Below the pieces are notes generated by a model that saw nothing but the letters and a program-made list of their open reading frames with translations, made no database searches and was not told the DNA's origin. Source: Actinomadura sp. DC4 (GTDB lineage: Bacteria; Actinomycetota; Actinomycetes; Streptosporangiales; Streptosporangiaceae). From it: a DNA stretch of 64,000 nucleotides. The number at the start of each line of letters is the position of its first letter. Position 1 is the first letter of the stretch. Shown piece after piece: positions 27,779 to 36,385 of the stretch. The DNA is taken from the NCBI RefSeq assembly GCF_030406325.1, contig NZ_JAUEQY010000004.1, positions 1 to 64,000 of the forward strand. The letters are read 5' to 3'. The position numbers were made by a program, and so were the translations under genes.

Positions 27779-28399
27779 ATGAGCAGCGCAGTCCTCTATC
27801 TCGCCATCGTTGCCGTGTGGGGCATCGTGTTGGTGCCCATGTGGCTGCGCCGCGACGGCGACGGCATCGGCCGTCTTCTGCATCGCCGCGCTGAGTCGCT
27901 GGAGGCCGAGGAGGAGTTCTCGGCGGCCTCGGAGTCCTCGGGTGTGGACGCTTCGGACTCGGGCTCGGTTTCGGGCTCGGTTTCGGTTTCGGTCTCGGGT
28001 GAGGAGGGCTTGGAGCCGGCCCGGCGGCGTCGCGTCACCCGCGGCGCGGTCATCGCCCGCCGCCGGCGCCGCACGCTGGGCCTGAGCCTGCTGACGGTGA
28101 CGGCCGTGGTCACGACGGCCACCCAGCTCACCCCGTGGTGGTTCACCGTCCCGCCGGCCGTGCTGCTGGCGGGCCATCTGTCGCTGCTGCGCGTCGCCGT
28201 CCGCGTGGACCAGACGCGCCGGGTGGAGGCCCGCCGAGCCGCGGCCGCCCGGGCGGCCCGCCTCCGCCGGGCGGCAGAGGAACGAGAGGCGCGAGAGGCC
28301 GCAGAGGCGTCGCGCACGGCAGAGGTGATCGAACTCCCGGCCTGGGCTCGGGAGGAGGTCTACGACCAGTACGAGGACCGCCGAGCCGTCGGAGACTGA
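27779..28399 (+). CDS. glpR: GlpR, membrane receptor of Glp
   Basis: A 206-residue membrane protein. The N-terminal helix (VLYLAIVAVWGIVLVPMWL) is followed by an acidic/Ser-rich cytoplasmic stretch with SGSVSGSVSVSVSG, a basic patch RRRRRTLGLSL and one or two further helices at about 100-140. A charged Ala/Arg/Glu coiled tail ends ELPAWAREEVYDQYEDRRAVGD. The shape and place after glp and rimJ match the GlpR receptors of actinobacteria. Its last 80 bp are repeated downstream at 28,601-28,680. Confidence 0.75.
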   Translation: MSSAVLYLAIVAVWGIVLVPMWLRRDGDGIGRLLHRRAESLEAEEEFSAASESSGVDASDSGSVSGSVSVSVSGEEGLEPARRRRVTRGAVIARRRRRTLGLSLLTVTAVVTTATQLTPWWFTVPPAVLLAGHLSLLRVAVRVDQTRRVEARRAAAARAARLRRAAEEREAREAAEASRTAEVIELPAWAREEVYDQYEDRRAVGD

Positions 28400-28492
28400 C
28401 GTACCGGTTCGCTGGGCACGATCCACGGGGCCGGCCCCGGCCGGGACACGTGAGGCGAGTGAGGCGGCGTGTGCGGTCTGCGGCTGCGGCCC

Positions 28493-28690
28493 GGGGGTCA
28501 CCCGCCCGTGCCCGTACGTGCTGCGGCTTCACTCGGTGAAGCACACCCCTCGAGGAGGCCCTGGCGACCGCCGCGGACCTGCTGAGGACGTCGCAGGGGC
28601 CGGCAGAGGCGATCGACTTCCCGGCCGGGGCGCGGGAGGAGGTCTACGACCAGTGCGAGGACCGCCGAGCCGCGGGGCACCGTGGTTCCG
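28493..28690 (+). pseudogene. chimeric pseudogene: membrane-protein fragment joined to glpR tail
   Basis: Bases 28,493-28,600 match the middle of the minus-strand gene at 31,071-31,967 (its bases 31,361-31,472): the residues LEEALATAADLLRTSQG parallel VEEETLAIAADLLRASQG. Directly after, 28,601-28,680 copies the 3' end of glpR (AIDFPAGAREEVYDQCEDRR against VIELPAWAREEVYDQYEDRR). Frames are broken between the two parts. No transposase is near. The rest of 28,400-28,770 holds nothing recognisable. Confidence 0.65.
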
Positions 28691-28773
28691 GCCCGGCGGG
28701 CCTGATCCAGGCGGATCAGGCCCGCCGGGATGCGCGGGGACTCCTGAATGTTTGCTAGCCTTACTGCGTTGTT

Positions 28774-28847
28774 GGGGCTGTAGCGCAGTCCGGTAGCGCA
28801 CCTCGTTCGCATCGAGGGGGTCAGGGGTTCGAATCCCCTCAGCTCCA
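28774..28847 (+). tRNA. tRNA-Ala(CGC)
   Basis: A 74-nt cloverleaf: acceptor GGGGCTG/CAGCTCC, anticodon stem CCTCG/CGAGG with loop TTCGCAT (anticodon CGC, codon GCG), and T-arm AGGGG TTCGAAT CCCCT. The acceptor carries G3-U70, the alanine identity pair. CCA is not encoded. Confidence 0.95.
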
Positions 28848-28867
28848 CGAGTCGGGCCATCGTGTTC

Positions 28868-28884
28868 GGTGCCTTTTTGGCACC
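28868..28884 (+). terminator. terminator after tRNA-Ala
   Basis: GGTGCC-TTTTT-GGCACC hairpin 20 bp downstream of the tRNA. Confidence 0.6.
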
Positions 28885-28909
28885 TTCCCGGTGGCCCGCG
28901 ATGCTTTTC

Positions 28910-28956
28910 GGGGGGACGACCCCCCGTGCCCCCCGATGTGGGGGCTCCGCCCCCAC
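28910..28956. repeat. two adjacent GC hairpins
   Basis: GGGGGG-ACGA-CCCCCC (28910-28925) and GTGGGGGC-TCC-GCCCCCAC (28938-28956) are perfect stems within the 230-bp gap between the tRNA and the next gene. They may be REP-like or a second terminator. Confidence 0.5.
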
Positions 28957-29077
28957 GCCCCGTCCGGGCTGGGGTTGGTGGCACTGGCTCGGCCTGCGTT
29001 TCGGTGAGGCCGGCGCGCGTGACCACGCGCCCCGCTCACCCATTTCAGGCCGGTCCTCGCTTTGCTTGTCGCGTCGG

Positions 29078-29788
29078 TCAGGGTGTTTTGGCTTTGCGCG
29101 CCAGGACCAGGCGAGGGGCCGGGTCGTCGCGGCTCAGAGGTGTCAAGGGGACTGTCGTCACGGTGAATCCCGCCGTTGTCAGGTCGTCGCGCAGCGCCTT
29201 TATCGGGCAGGTGCGGTAGTACATGACGAACGGAGGGCGCCAGACGGCGTTTCGGAGTCGCATGGCCAGGTCGAAGGCCAGGAGCGCCCAGTAACGGCCC
29301 GACATGATGGGCGTCGGGGCGCCGAGCGGGAAGGCGAACAGGCCACCCGGTCTCAGGGCGCGGTGCACTCCGGCGAACAGCGCAGGCCGTTCGGCGGGCA
29401 GGAAGTGGCCCAGTGCTCCGAAGCTGACCGCCAGGTCGAAGGACTCTGTGAACGGCAGGCCACGGGCGTCGGCTCGTACCCACCGAACGTCCGGATGCGC
29501 CTCGCTTGCCTGGGTGAGCATGCCCGCGCTGAAGTCGACGCCCGCCGTACGCCCGTTGCAGAGACGTTCAAGGACTCCCACGCCCGCGCCGGTGCCACAG
29601 CACACGTCCAGGCCCTGGCCGAACGGGCCGAGGGGGCGCAACGCGCCGACGGTCGCGTTCAGAACGCCCTCCGGCGTGCGGAAAGGTGTGTGGTCGAACT
29701 TCGTGGCGAGCAGGTCATAGCCGCGCTCGACCGAGGACAACGCCTGGGCCGCCAGCTCCCGTAGAGATGGACCTTGGGGAGAGAACAT
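29078..29788 (-). CDS. class I SAM-dependent methyltransferase
   Basis: A 236-residue methyltransferase. Motif I is LDVCCGTGAGVGVLERL, followed by GVDFSAGMLTQA, DARGLPFTESFDLAVSFGALGHF and HRALRPGGLFAFP. The substrate is not predictable. The start is just downstream of the 200-bp gap shared with the divergent membrane gene at 29,990. Confidence 0.75.
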   Translation of the reverse strand: MFSPQGPSLRELAAQALSSVERGYDLLATKFDHTPFRTPEGVLNATVGALRPLGPFGQGLDVCCGTGAGVGVLERLCNGRTAGVDFSAGMLTQASEAHPDVRWVRADARGLPFTESFDLAVSFGALGHFLPAERPALFAGVHRALRPGGLFAFPLGAPTPIMSGRYWALLAFDLAMRLRNAVWRPPFVMYYRTCPIKALRDDLTTAGFTVTTVPLTPLSRDDPAPRLVLARKAKTP

Positions 29789-29989
29789 CGGCCAAGGCTA
29801 TTCACAACGTGCCGATGCCGACTCGTGACCTTGATCCGGCCGGTGATCCCCCGGCAGGTCAGCAACGGCGATATCAAGATCCACCGCGCGGCGGCGGCGC
29901 CTGCGAACCGGATGGGTTGGGCCGTACGGCTTCCGGCACGTCGGTGTGCGCTCGTATTCTCCCGGTAGTGATGCGGGGAGGGCTCGGCG

Positions 29990-31111
29990 ATGAGGTCTCG
30001 GATCGTGAACTGGCCGACGGACGTCGAGACGGTCGGGGCGGCCTGCGGGCTTGGGTCCGTCGTCGGGGTGCATCGCCTCGATCACGAGCGCCGGCCGCTC
30101 TTAGCCGCGGACGTGCTCTACTGGGCGACGCTCGTCCTCGCGTTTCTCCTGTTCAGCCTACGTTCGGGGTGGCTGGGGGCGCTCGGCGCCGCGTTGGGTG
30201 CGATCTTCGCCCTCGCCCGGGGGAGCAGCGACGCGTGGGTCGAGTCGTTCGTCGTCCGGATGTGCGTCTCGCTGACGGCGCTCGCCGTACTTGTCGTGGT
30301 CGGCCTGGCGATCGGCGAGTCCGTACTTGTCGTGGTGTACCTCCTGCCGGGCCTGACCGCCTGGGCGCTGTCGCTCTGGCACCACCTCTACCGGGCGCAC
30401 GCCGCCTGGATCTGCTGTACGGACGGCATGATCAAGACGGACGGGAACGGCACGTCGACCGTACGTTTCACCTGGCCCATGGTCTCGACCGTCCACTACA
30501 CCTGCCGGCTCCGTACGATGCCGCACGCGGCGACCGCCGAGGGGTACGCGTGGTTCGCCACCGATGAGTTCACCCTGACGCTCGCCGACGGCACCGAGCA
30601 CCGGTTGCACATCCCCTCCGGCGGTCCGCCCGACCTCGTGATGCATGCCGGTCCGCCGAGTCCGTTCAGCACCACGATCGCCGAGCGGGTGAGCGAGGTT
30701 CAGGTCGTCGCGGCCCAGGCGCGGATCGACGCCGGCGAGACGGTCCCGTTCGGGCCGCTCACGGTCGGCGGCGACGGGCTGGGTACGACCGGCGGGCTGC
30801 TCGCGTGGCCGGAGATCGAGCGGGTCAGGGTCGACCAGTGGGCGATGAACGTCGTCTACAACCCCCGCGTCGAGGACGTCTTCCGCTATCTCCGGCTGTT
30901 CATCCAGGTCCGCACCGAGGCCGCCGAAGACGGACGCGACCCGCGCCCGTCGCGGTGGAACGTCGGAGAGGTCCCCGATGTCGCGCTGATCCGCCGCGTC
31001 CACGTCCCCGAGGGCGAACGGCTCGAATCGGCCGAGCTCGACGCGACGGACAGCCAGATTCCCAACCTTTTCACCCTGCTGCGTCTCTTCGACGCGTACG
31101 GGAAGCGCTGA
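29990..31111 (+). CDS. hypothetical membrane protein, possibly DUF6585-like
   Basis: I cannot name this protein with confidence. It has 373 residues, with three to four hydrophobic segments in residues 40-135 (VLYWATLVLAFLLFSL, LTALAVLVVVGLAI, VLVVVYLLPGLTAWALSL). A soluble beta-rich C-terminal half follows with ITADG-like strands (CCTDGMIKTDGNG and LLAWPEIERVRVDQW), similar to PH-like actinobacterial membrane proteins. Its 3' end overlaps the convergent gene at 31,071 by 41 bp. Confidence 0.5.
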   Translation: MRSRIVNWPTDVETVGAACGLGSVVGVHRLDHERRPLLAADVLYWATLVLAFLLFSLRSGWLGALGAALGAIFALARGSSDAWVESFVVRMCVSLTALAVLVVVGLAIGESVLVVVYLLPGLTAWALSLWHHLYRAHAAWICCTDGMIKTDGNGTSTVRFTWPMVSTVHYTCRLRTMPHAATAEGYAWFATDEFTLTLADGTEHRLHIPSGGPPDLVMHAGPPSPFSTTIAERVSEVQVVAAQARIDAGETVPFGPLTVGGDGLGTTGGLLAWPEIERVRVDQWAMNVVYNPRVEDVFRYLRLFIQVRTEAAEDGRDPRPSRWNVGEVPDVALIRRVHVPEGERLESAELDATDSQIPNLFTLLRLFDAYGKR

Positions 31112-31967
31112 ACCCGAGCGGCTCGGGGAGGGCGGTGGGGGTGACGTGCCAGCGGCCGGGGACGACCGCTCGTGCGGCCGCGAGGAAACCGGCCGCGGCC
31201 TGCTCGGCGTCCTCGCTCGCGAAGAAGAACACGCTGTAGCGGTCGGAGCGCCGGTCCGGAGGATCGGCTCCGTGCGCGATGGCCAGCTCCGGGAGCGTAC
31301 GGTCGATCAGTTCGGTCTGCCCGGCATCGTGGGGTCCAGGGTGGTTCACCGTCACGGCACGGATGCCCTGCGACGCCCTCAGCAGGTCCGCGGCGATCGC
31401 CAGGGTCTCCTCCTCGACGGTGTACTTCACCGAGTGGAACCGCAGCGCGTACGGCTCGGGCCGGGTGACCCCGTGCCGCTCCAGGAGGGCATAGACCTGC
31501 TCCTGGCAACGGTCCGCGCGTGAGTCACCGGGGCCGCGCGTGATGCCGTACAGCGTCATGATCACCGGCCCCTTCACGTACGGGGCGAGCTCGGCGTCGG
31601 GCAGGTAGCGGCCCGCCGGCGGCTCGTGGTCGGTGAGCACCAGGCGGAGGCGGTACGGATCTCGCCCCTGCTGTGACGTGGGCTCCTGCGAGTAGACGAG
31701 ACCGGCGACCCGGTCCCAGGGAACGCGGCGGCGCCGCCACGGCCGGATGACGGTGATCGCGTCGTCGTCGAAGCGCACCGCGACGAGCCAGGCCAGCTGC
31801 GCCACGTGCACCGCGAGCACGACGAGGATCGTCACGGCGATCCACCACGAGCCGAACACCACCATGAGAGGCGCGAGCACGGCGAAGCACGCGACGTCGA
31901 CGAGCATCGGGAGGGCGTGCTCGTACCAGAGCGGATAGAGCCGTACGGTCGTCGGTGCCACGGTCAC
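31071..31967 (-). CDS. hypothetical membrane protein with PH-like region
   Basis: A 298-residue protein of unknown function. It has two membrane helices at about residues 20-65 (MLVDVACFAVLAPLMVVFG, VTILVVLAVHVAQLAWLVAV), then a PH-like segment (FDDDAITVIRPWRRRRVPWDRVAGLV). A C-terminal domain contains the duplicated stretch VEEETLAIAADLLRASQG. It overlaps tail-to-tail with the previous gene and lies next to the TetR gene. A fragment of it is found near glpR. Confidence 0.5.
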   Translation of the reverse strand: MTVAPTTVRLYPLWYEHALPMLVDVACFAVLAPLMVVFGSWWIAVTILVVLAVHVAQLAWLVAVRFDDDAITVIRPWRRRRVPWDRVAGLVYSQEPTSQQGRDPYRLRLVLTDHEPPAGRYLPDAELAPYVKGPVIMTLYGITRGPGDSRADRCQEQVYALLERHGVTRPEPYALRFHSVKYTVEEETLAIAADLLRASQGIRAVTVNHPGPHDAGQTELIDRTLPELAIAHGADPPDRRSDRYSVFFFASEDAEQAAAGFLAAARAVVPGRWHVTPTALPEPLGFSASRTRRRDAAG

Positions 31968-31973
31968 CCCCGG

Positions 31974-32669
31974 TCAGCGGGACGGGTCGATGATGCGGTC
32001 GAGCCACTCCTCCATGAGGCTGCGTTCCCGGCCGCTGAGGGCGGCGGACTTCGGCAGGACGGCGCGCAGCGCCACCGCGGCGGTGACCGGCTCGGGCGGC
32101 GTGACCGGCGGGGTGTCGGTCGTGATCGCGGCGATGACGGCCTCGCGGGCCAGTGTGGAGAGCTCCAGGTCGCGGCGGTCCTCGGGCAGGGAGATCAGGG
32201 TCACCGTCGTGCCGCGGCCCGTGGCCTGGATGAGGTGGGAGGCGCGTTCCTCGCCGACGCGAAGGCGGCCCGCCTCCGCGATGCGGTGGACGAGCGCGCC
32301 GAGGAACCTCTCGCCCGCGGCGGCGGCCGGCGGAGGGACCGCGCCGGGGCGGGGCTCGCTCATGATCAGGTAGAGGGCCGGGTTGGCCAGGCCGAAACCG
32401 ACGTGAAGGTCCCAGCCGGCGCGGAGGTCCTCGACCGGGTCGGCGGTGGGCTCGCGGTCGGTCTTGCTCTTCAGATAGGCGGCGAAGCCCTCGGCCGCGA
32501 CCGCGTCGAGCAGGCCCTGCATGTCGCCGAACAGCCGGTAGAGGGTCGGGGCCTGCACCCCGGCCGCGGCCCCCACCGCGCGCGTCGACACGGCCTGCCT
32601 GCCGCCCTGGGCGAGCAACTCGGCCGTGGTCGCGAGGATGCGTTCGCGGGGGCCGTCTTCGACATCCAT
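31974..32669 (-). CDS. TetR-family repressor
   Basis: A 231-residue protein with an N-terminal [44 protein letters not shown]-type spacing of helices. The C-terminal ligand domain is typical of the TetR_C family. It is divergent from the NmrA-like gene at 32,756, with a palindromic operator between them. It likely represses that gene and itself. Confidence 0.85.
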   Translation of the reverse strand: MDVEDGPRERILATTAELLAQGGRQAVSTRAVGAAAGVQAPTLYRLFGDMQGLLDAVAAEGFAAYLKSKTDREPTADPVEDLRAGWDLHVGFGLANPALYLIMSEPRPGAVPPPAAAAGERFLGALVHRIAEAGRLRVGEERASHLIQATGRGTTVTLISLPEDRRDLELSTLAREAVIAAITTDTPPVTPPEPVTAAVALRAVLPKSAALSGRERSLMEEWLDRIIDPSR

Positions 32670-32714
32670 GCTAGCGATGATAACAGAAAGGCGTTAGCGC
32701 TCAACTCGGAATCC

Positions 32715-32737
32715 TGCTAACGTCAATCTCGTTAGCA
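32715..32737. promoter_or_regulatory. TetR operator
   Basis: TGCTAACG and CGTTAGCA are perfect 8-bp arms with a 7-nt spacer, in the 86-bp gap between the divergent TetR and NmrA-like genes. A further half site, CGTTAGCG, lies about 23 bp away. Confidence 0.65.
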
Positions 32738-32755
32738 GCGATACGGGAGGTAGTC

Positions 32756-33634
32756 ATGATCGTCATTACCGGAGCCAACGGCCGGCTCGGGCGGGCCATC
32801 GTCGAGGACCTGCTCGGGCGGGTTCCCGCCGGGGAGGTCGCGGTGAGCGTCCGCGATCCGGACCGGGCAAAGGAGCTCGGGGACAGGGGCGTCCGCGTAC
32901 GCCGGGGCGACTTCGCCGACTCCGCGAGCCTCGCCCACGCCTTCGAAGGCGCGTCTCAGGTCCTGGTCGTCTCCGCCGACGCGGTCGGCGAGGAGGCGGT
33001 CGGCCGGCACCGTACGGCGATCGAGGCGGCCAAGGCGGTCGGCGCACGCCGGATCCTCTACACCGGACACATGGGCGCGAACCCGTCGTCGCCCTTCCTT
33101 CCCATGCCCGACCACGCCGCCACCGAGGCGGCGCTGCGTGAGTCCGGCGTCGCCTGGACCTCACTGCGCAACGGCTTCTACGCGTCCACGACGCTGATAC
33201 TGCTCGGCGGCGCCCTGCAGACCGGCGAACTCGCCGCGCCGCAGGACGGTCCCGTCTCCTGGACGGCCCACGCCGACCTGGCCGAGGCCGCCGCGGCCAT
33301 CCTGGCCGACGAGGGCCGCGCGGACGGCCCGACCCCACCGCTCACCGGTGCCGAGGCCCTCGACCTCGCCGACGTGGCGGCGCTCGCCTCCGAGCTCACC
33401 GGACGCCCGATCAAGCGGGTCGTCGTCACCGACGAGGAGTACCGGGCGAGTCTGGTCTCCCACGGCGTGCCCGAACCACAGGCGGAGATGCTCGTGGGAA
33501 TGTTCGCCGCCAGCCGTCAGGGCGATTTCTCCCAGGTCGACCCGGCGCTCGCCGACCTGATCGGCCACCCGGCGACGCCGCTGCGTGAGGTCATGAGAGA
33601 TGCCCTGCGCCCGACCGGCATTACAGCGCGATGA
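32756..33634 (+). CDS. NmrA-like NAD(P)H-binding oxidoreductase
   Basis: A 292-residue atypical SDR: MIVITGANGRLGRAIVEDLLG, then ASQVLVVSADAV, RILYTGHMGANPSSPFLPMPDHAATEAALRESGV and SWTAHADLAEAAAAIL. It resembles quinone oxidoreductase/NmrA proteins. It is controlled with the divergent TetR gene, so induction by a quinone or electrophile is likely but unproven. Confidence 0.8.
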   Translation: MIVITGANGRLGRAIVEDLLGRVPAGEVAVSVRDPDRAKELGDRGVRVRRGDFADSASLAHAFEGASQVLVVSADAVGEEAVGRHRTAIEAAKAVGARRILYTGHMGANPSSPFLPMPDHAATEAALRESGVAWTSLRNGFYASTTLILLGGALQTGELAAPQDGPVSWTAHADLAEAAAAILADEGRADGPTPPLTGAEALDLADVAALASELTGRPIKRVVVTDEEYRASLVSHGVPEPQAEMLVGMFAASRQGDFSQVDPALADLIGHPATPLREVMRDALRPTGITAR

Positions 33635-33694
33635 GCCGTTAGTTGGGCATCTTCCGGCCGAGAACGTCGGGGCGTATGACGCGGCACTCCGAAC

Positions 33695-34024
33695 TCAGGT
33701 GACCCCGGTGGCGGTTGTGCGTGCGGCGGTGACGATGGCGTCCAGCAGGCCCGGGAATGCCTTGTCGATCTCGTCGCGGCGCAGGGTGTTCATGCGTGAG
33801 GTGCCGACGTAGTACTGCCGGATGAGGCCGGCCTCGCGCAGGACGTGGAAATGGTGCGTGGCCGTCGACGTGCTCACCGGGAGGTCGAAAGACCCGCACC
33901 TGAGGTCCTCGGGAGCGTCGCTGAGCTGCGTGACGATGCTCCGCCGTACGGGGTCGACGAGGGCGTCGAGCACCCGCTGGAACCCGATCGTCCGTACGTC
34001 GGGGTGCGGGGGAATGCGGTCCAT
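33695..34024 (-). CDS. ArsR-family regulator
   Basis: A 109-residue winged-helix protein: VLDALVDPVRRSIVTQLSDAP, then STATHHFHVLREAGLI with the recognition helix, and TSRMNTLRRDEIDKAFPGLL. No CxC metal site is visible, so it probably senses something other than a soft metal. It is divergent from the oxidoreductase at 34,121, and inverted repeats lie between them. Confidence 0.8.
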   Translation of the reverse strand: MDRIPPHPDVRTIGFQRVLDALVDPVRRSIVTQLSDAPEDLRCGSFDLPVSTSTATHHFHVLREAGLIRQYYVGTSRMNTLRRDEIDKAFPGLLDAIVTAARTTATGVT

Positions 34025-34035
34025 GGCACCACCAT

Positions 34036-34072
34036 ACTACGATCGCCATCAAAGTTTGACAGCCATCGTAGT
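34036..34072. promoter_or_regulatory. candidate ArsR operator
   Basis: ACTACGAT at 34036-34043 and ATCGTAGT at 34065-34072 form an inverted repeat in the ArsR/oxidoreductase intergenic region. Confidence 0.55.
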
Positions 34073-34120
34073 TCTGGGGTTGAGTGGCCCACCATTCCCC
34101 GACGGCGTGAGGACGAGGCG

Positions 34121-35119
34121 ATGACCGAGACGGTGCGATTCCACGAGCTGGGCGGACCCGAGGTGCTGAGACTGGAGGACATCGCGGTCGGTGAGCCGGG
34201 ACCGGGAGAGGTACGGATCCTGGTGGACGCGATCGGCGTCAACCGGGCCGAGGTGCTCTTCCGCTCGGGCCACTACATCGAGTCGGTGACGCGGTTCCCC
34301 GCGCGCCTCGGCACCGAGGCCGCGGGCGTGGTGGAGGCGGTCGGGCACGGCGTCACCGGGCTCCGGATCGGCCAGCCGGTCAGCACCGTGCCCGCGTTCT
34401 CGCAGAACGACTACGGGGTGTACGCCGAGCGAGCGATCGTACCCGCGGCGGCGGTGCTGCGCCGCCCCGAAGGGCTCGGCGCGGTCGACGGCGCGGCGGT
34501 GTGGATGCCGTACGTCACCGCGTACGGCGCGCTGGTCGAAGTCGGCGGGATGCGGCCCGGGGACACCGTCGTGCTGAACGCGGCGTCCAGCAGCGTCGGG
34601 CTGGCCGCCATCCAGGTCGTCGATCGCATGGGCGCCGTGCCGATCGCCCTCACCCGTACCGCCGCGAAGAAGGACGCACTGCTCAAGCAGGGCGCGGCGG
34701 AGGTGATCGTGACCGAGTCGGAGGACATCGCCGGACGGGTGATGGACGCGACCGGGGGGCGGGGCGCGGAGTTCGTCTTCGACGCCGTGGCCGGCCCGGG
34801 CCTGGCGGAGCTGGCCGGGCTGGTCGCCCCCGAGGGCACGCACCTGGTGTACGGGGCGCTGAGCGGCGAGCCGACGCCGTACCCCGGGATCGATCTCGGC
34901 ATGCCCGCGCTGAGCATTCGCACCTACACCCTGTACGAGACGACCCAGCGGCCGGAACGCCTGCGCCGGGCGGCGGCGTTCGTGGCCTCCGGGCTGCGTT
35001 CGGGCGCCTTCCGGCCCGTCGTGGACCGCACCTTCGAACTGGCCGAGGTCGTCGAGGCCCACCGCTACATGGAGTCGAACGCCCAGATCGGCAAGATCGT
35101 GATCACCGTGACGCACTGA
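34121..35119 (+). CDS. zinc-type/quinone oxidoreductase (MDR family)
   Basis: A 332-residue medium-chain dehydrogenase/reductase. The GroES-like N-terminal half has FHELGGPEVLRLEDIAVGEPGPGEV and GTEAAGVVEAVGHGVTG. The nucleotide motif is VVLNAASSSVGLAAIQV, with GRGAEFVFDAVAGPGLAELAGL after it. No structural zinc cysteines are seen, so it is nearer the quinone oxidoreductase branch. Paired with ArsR. Confidence 0.8.
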   Translation: MTETVRFHELGGPEVLRLEDIAVGEPGPGEVRILVDAIGVNRAEVLFRSGHYIESVTRFPARLGTEAAGVVEAVGHGVTGLRIGQPVSTVPAFSQNDYGVYAERAIVPAAAVLRRPEGLGAVDGAAVWMPYVTAYGALVEVGGMRPGDTVVLNAASSSVGLAAIQVVDRMGAVPIALTRTAAKKDALLKQGAAEVIVTESEDIAGRVMDATGGRGAEFVFDAVAGPGLAELAGLVAPEGTHLVYGALSGEPTPYPGIDLGMPALSIRTYTLYETTQRPERLRRAAAFVASGLRSGAFRPVVDRTFELAEVVEAHRYMESNAQIGKIVITVTH

Positions 35120-35143
35120 GCGCGGAGGCCGGAGGAGCCCGGC

Positions 35144-35428
35144 TCACACCGACGAGTCCAGCGCCACGGGCTCCTTCGGCAGCGGGGGCGCGCAGGCCGC
35201 CTGAAATGCGGTCGCCTCCTCGTTCACCCGCGTCGTGGTATCGGCGAGGCGGTCGAAGTAGTCCATGGACCGCCACTTCGCGACCTCGAAACCGCAGAAC
35301 CCTGCGGTGCCGGCGACGAGTCCCATGGGCGAGAACGTGGTCACGAACACGAGCACGACGGCCGTGGGACATGGACGGCGGTCTGGGTGGAGAGGAACTC
35401 CGCCGGCGCCTGAGCGATCACCCGGCAC
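35144..35428 (-). pseudogene. possible remnant of a small membrane protein
   Basis: A short frame with a hydrophobic stretch (TAVVLVFVTTFSPMGLVAGTAGFCGF) followed by a polar tail, with no ribosome site and no recognisable family. It may be a decayed gene. The rest of 35,120-35,505 shows nothing else. Confidence 0.25.
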
Positions 35429-35505
35429 AGACCGCCCGCCGCCCCGGCGAGCGTCGAGAAGCCGGTGACCGCCGGGACGAACCGCGAGGCGACGTACGTC
35501 ACGAA

Positions 35506-35543
35506 GGTCTACGGGCGGGTCTACGGGCGGGGTCTACGGGCGG
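35506..35543. repeat. tandem repeat GGTCTACGGGCGG x3
   Basis: Three consecutive 13-bp copies, each GGTCTACGGGCGG, run across the stop codon of the methyltransferase gene on the minus strand. Confidence 0.75.
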
Positions 35544-36385
35544 GTGGTCTCGCCGCTGACCGTGGCGGTGGACAGGACGTTGCCCTCGCAGATGTAGGCG
35601 TCCGGGTGGTTCAGCGGGTTGATCGGGTCGGCCGGGTCCAGGTAACGGCTCCAGTCCCCGCGGGCGCCCAGTGCGCGGGCCTTGCGTGCGATCTGGGCGC
35701 ACGACGGGCCGTAGAACGCCTTCTCCACCGGCGACAGCGGGCCGTAGTGCTCGGAGAACACCGTCCGCTGCCGTACGCCGGTGAGGCCCGCCTCGCGCAG
35801 CCACCGGTACAGATCGCGGGAGCGGAGCAGCTGCGCCCCGTACCCGGGGACCTCCCCGGCCATCCGGAAGAAGTCCGCGAACATGTAGGGGTCGCCCGGC
35901 CGGGCCCTCACCACGCTGACGTCGATCTCCTTGACGGCGATCAGGCCGCCCGGCCGCACGACGCGGCGCATCTCCGACAGTGCCCGCCGCAGTTCGGCGT
36001 CGGACAGGTACTGAATCGTGTTGGCGCACCACACCGCGTCGAAGCGGTCGTCGGAGTAGGGCAGCCGCAGGACGTCGCCTTGGATCACGTCGCACGGTAC
36101 GCCCGCGCCGTGCGCCCTCAGCCGGGCCGCCGTGACGTTCTCGGCGGTCAGGTCCAGCGCCGACACGTGGCCGCGTGGCCCCACCTGTTCGGCCAGGAGC
36201 GACAGGAACGATCCCGCGCCGCAGCCCGCGTCCAGGACGTGGGAGCCCGGCCGGATCCGCGCCTGGCGCAGGAGGAGGCCGTACGTCGGCCGGCACGCCT
36301 GGAAGTGCGCGTCGACGATCGTCGCGTTCGTGAAACCGAGGCCCGTCGACGCGGTGAAGCCCCAGGACTCGTGGTCGCCGGTCAC
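35534..36385 (-). CDS. class I SAM methyltransferase, last gene of the left biosynthetic operon
   Basis: A 283-residue methyltransferase with motif I VLDAGCGAGSFLSLLAEQVG, then ALDLTAENVTAARL, QGDVLRLPYSDDRFDAVWCANTIQYL and MRRVVRPGGLIAVKE. It starts at GTG behind GGAGGAAGG and overlaps the hydrolase gene stop by 4 bp. A small-molecule N-, O- or C-methyltransferase is most likely. It ends the nine-gene minus-strand run. Confidence 0.75.
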   Translation of the reverse strand: MTGDHESWGFTASTGLGFTNATIVDAHFQACRPTYGLLLRQARIRPGSHVLDAGCGAGSFLSLLAEQVGPRGHVSALDLTAENVTAARLRAHGAGVPCDVIQGDVLRLPYSDDRFDAVWCANTIQYLSDAELRRALSEMRRVVRPGGLIAVKEIDVSVVRARPGDPYMFADFFRMAGEVPGYGAQLLRSRDLYRWLREAGLTGVRQRTVFSEHYGPLSPVEKAFYGPSCAQIARKARALGARGDWSRYLDPADPINPLNHPDAYICEGNVLSTATVSGETTRP

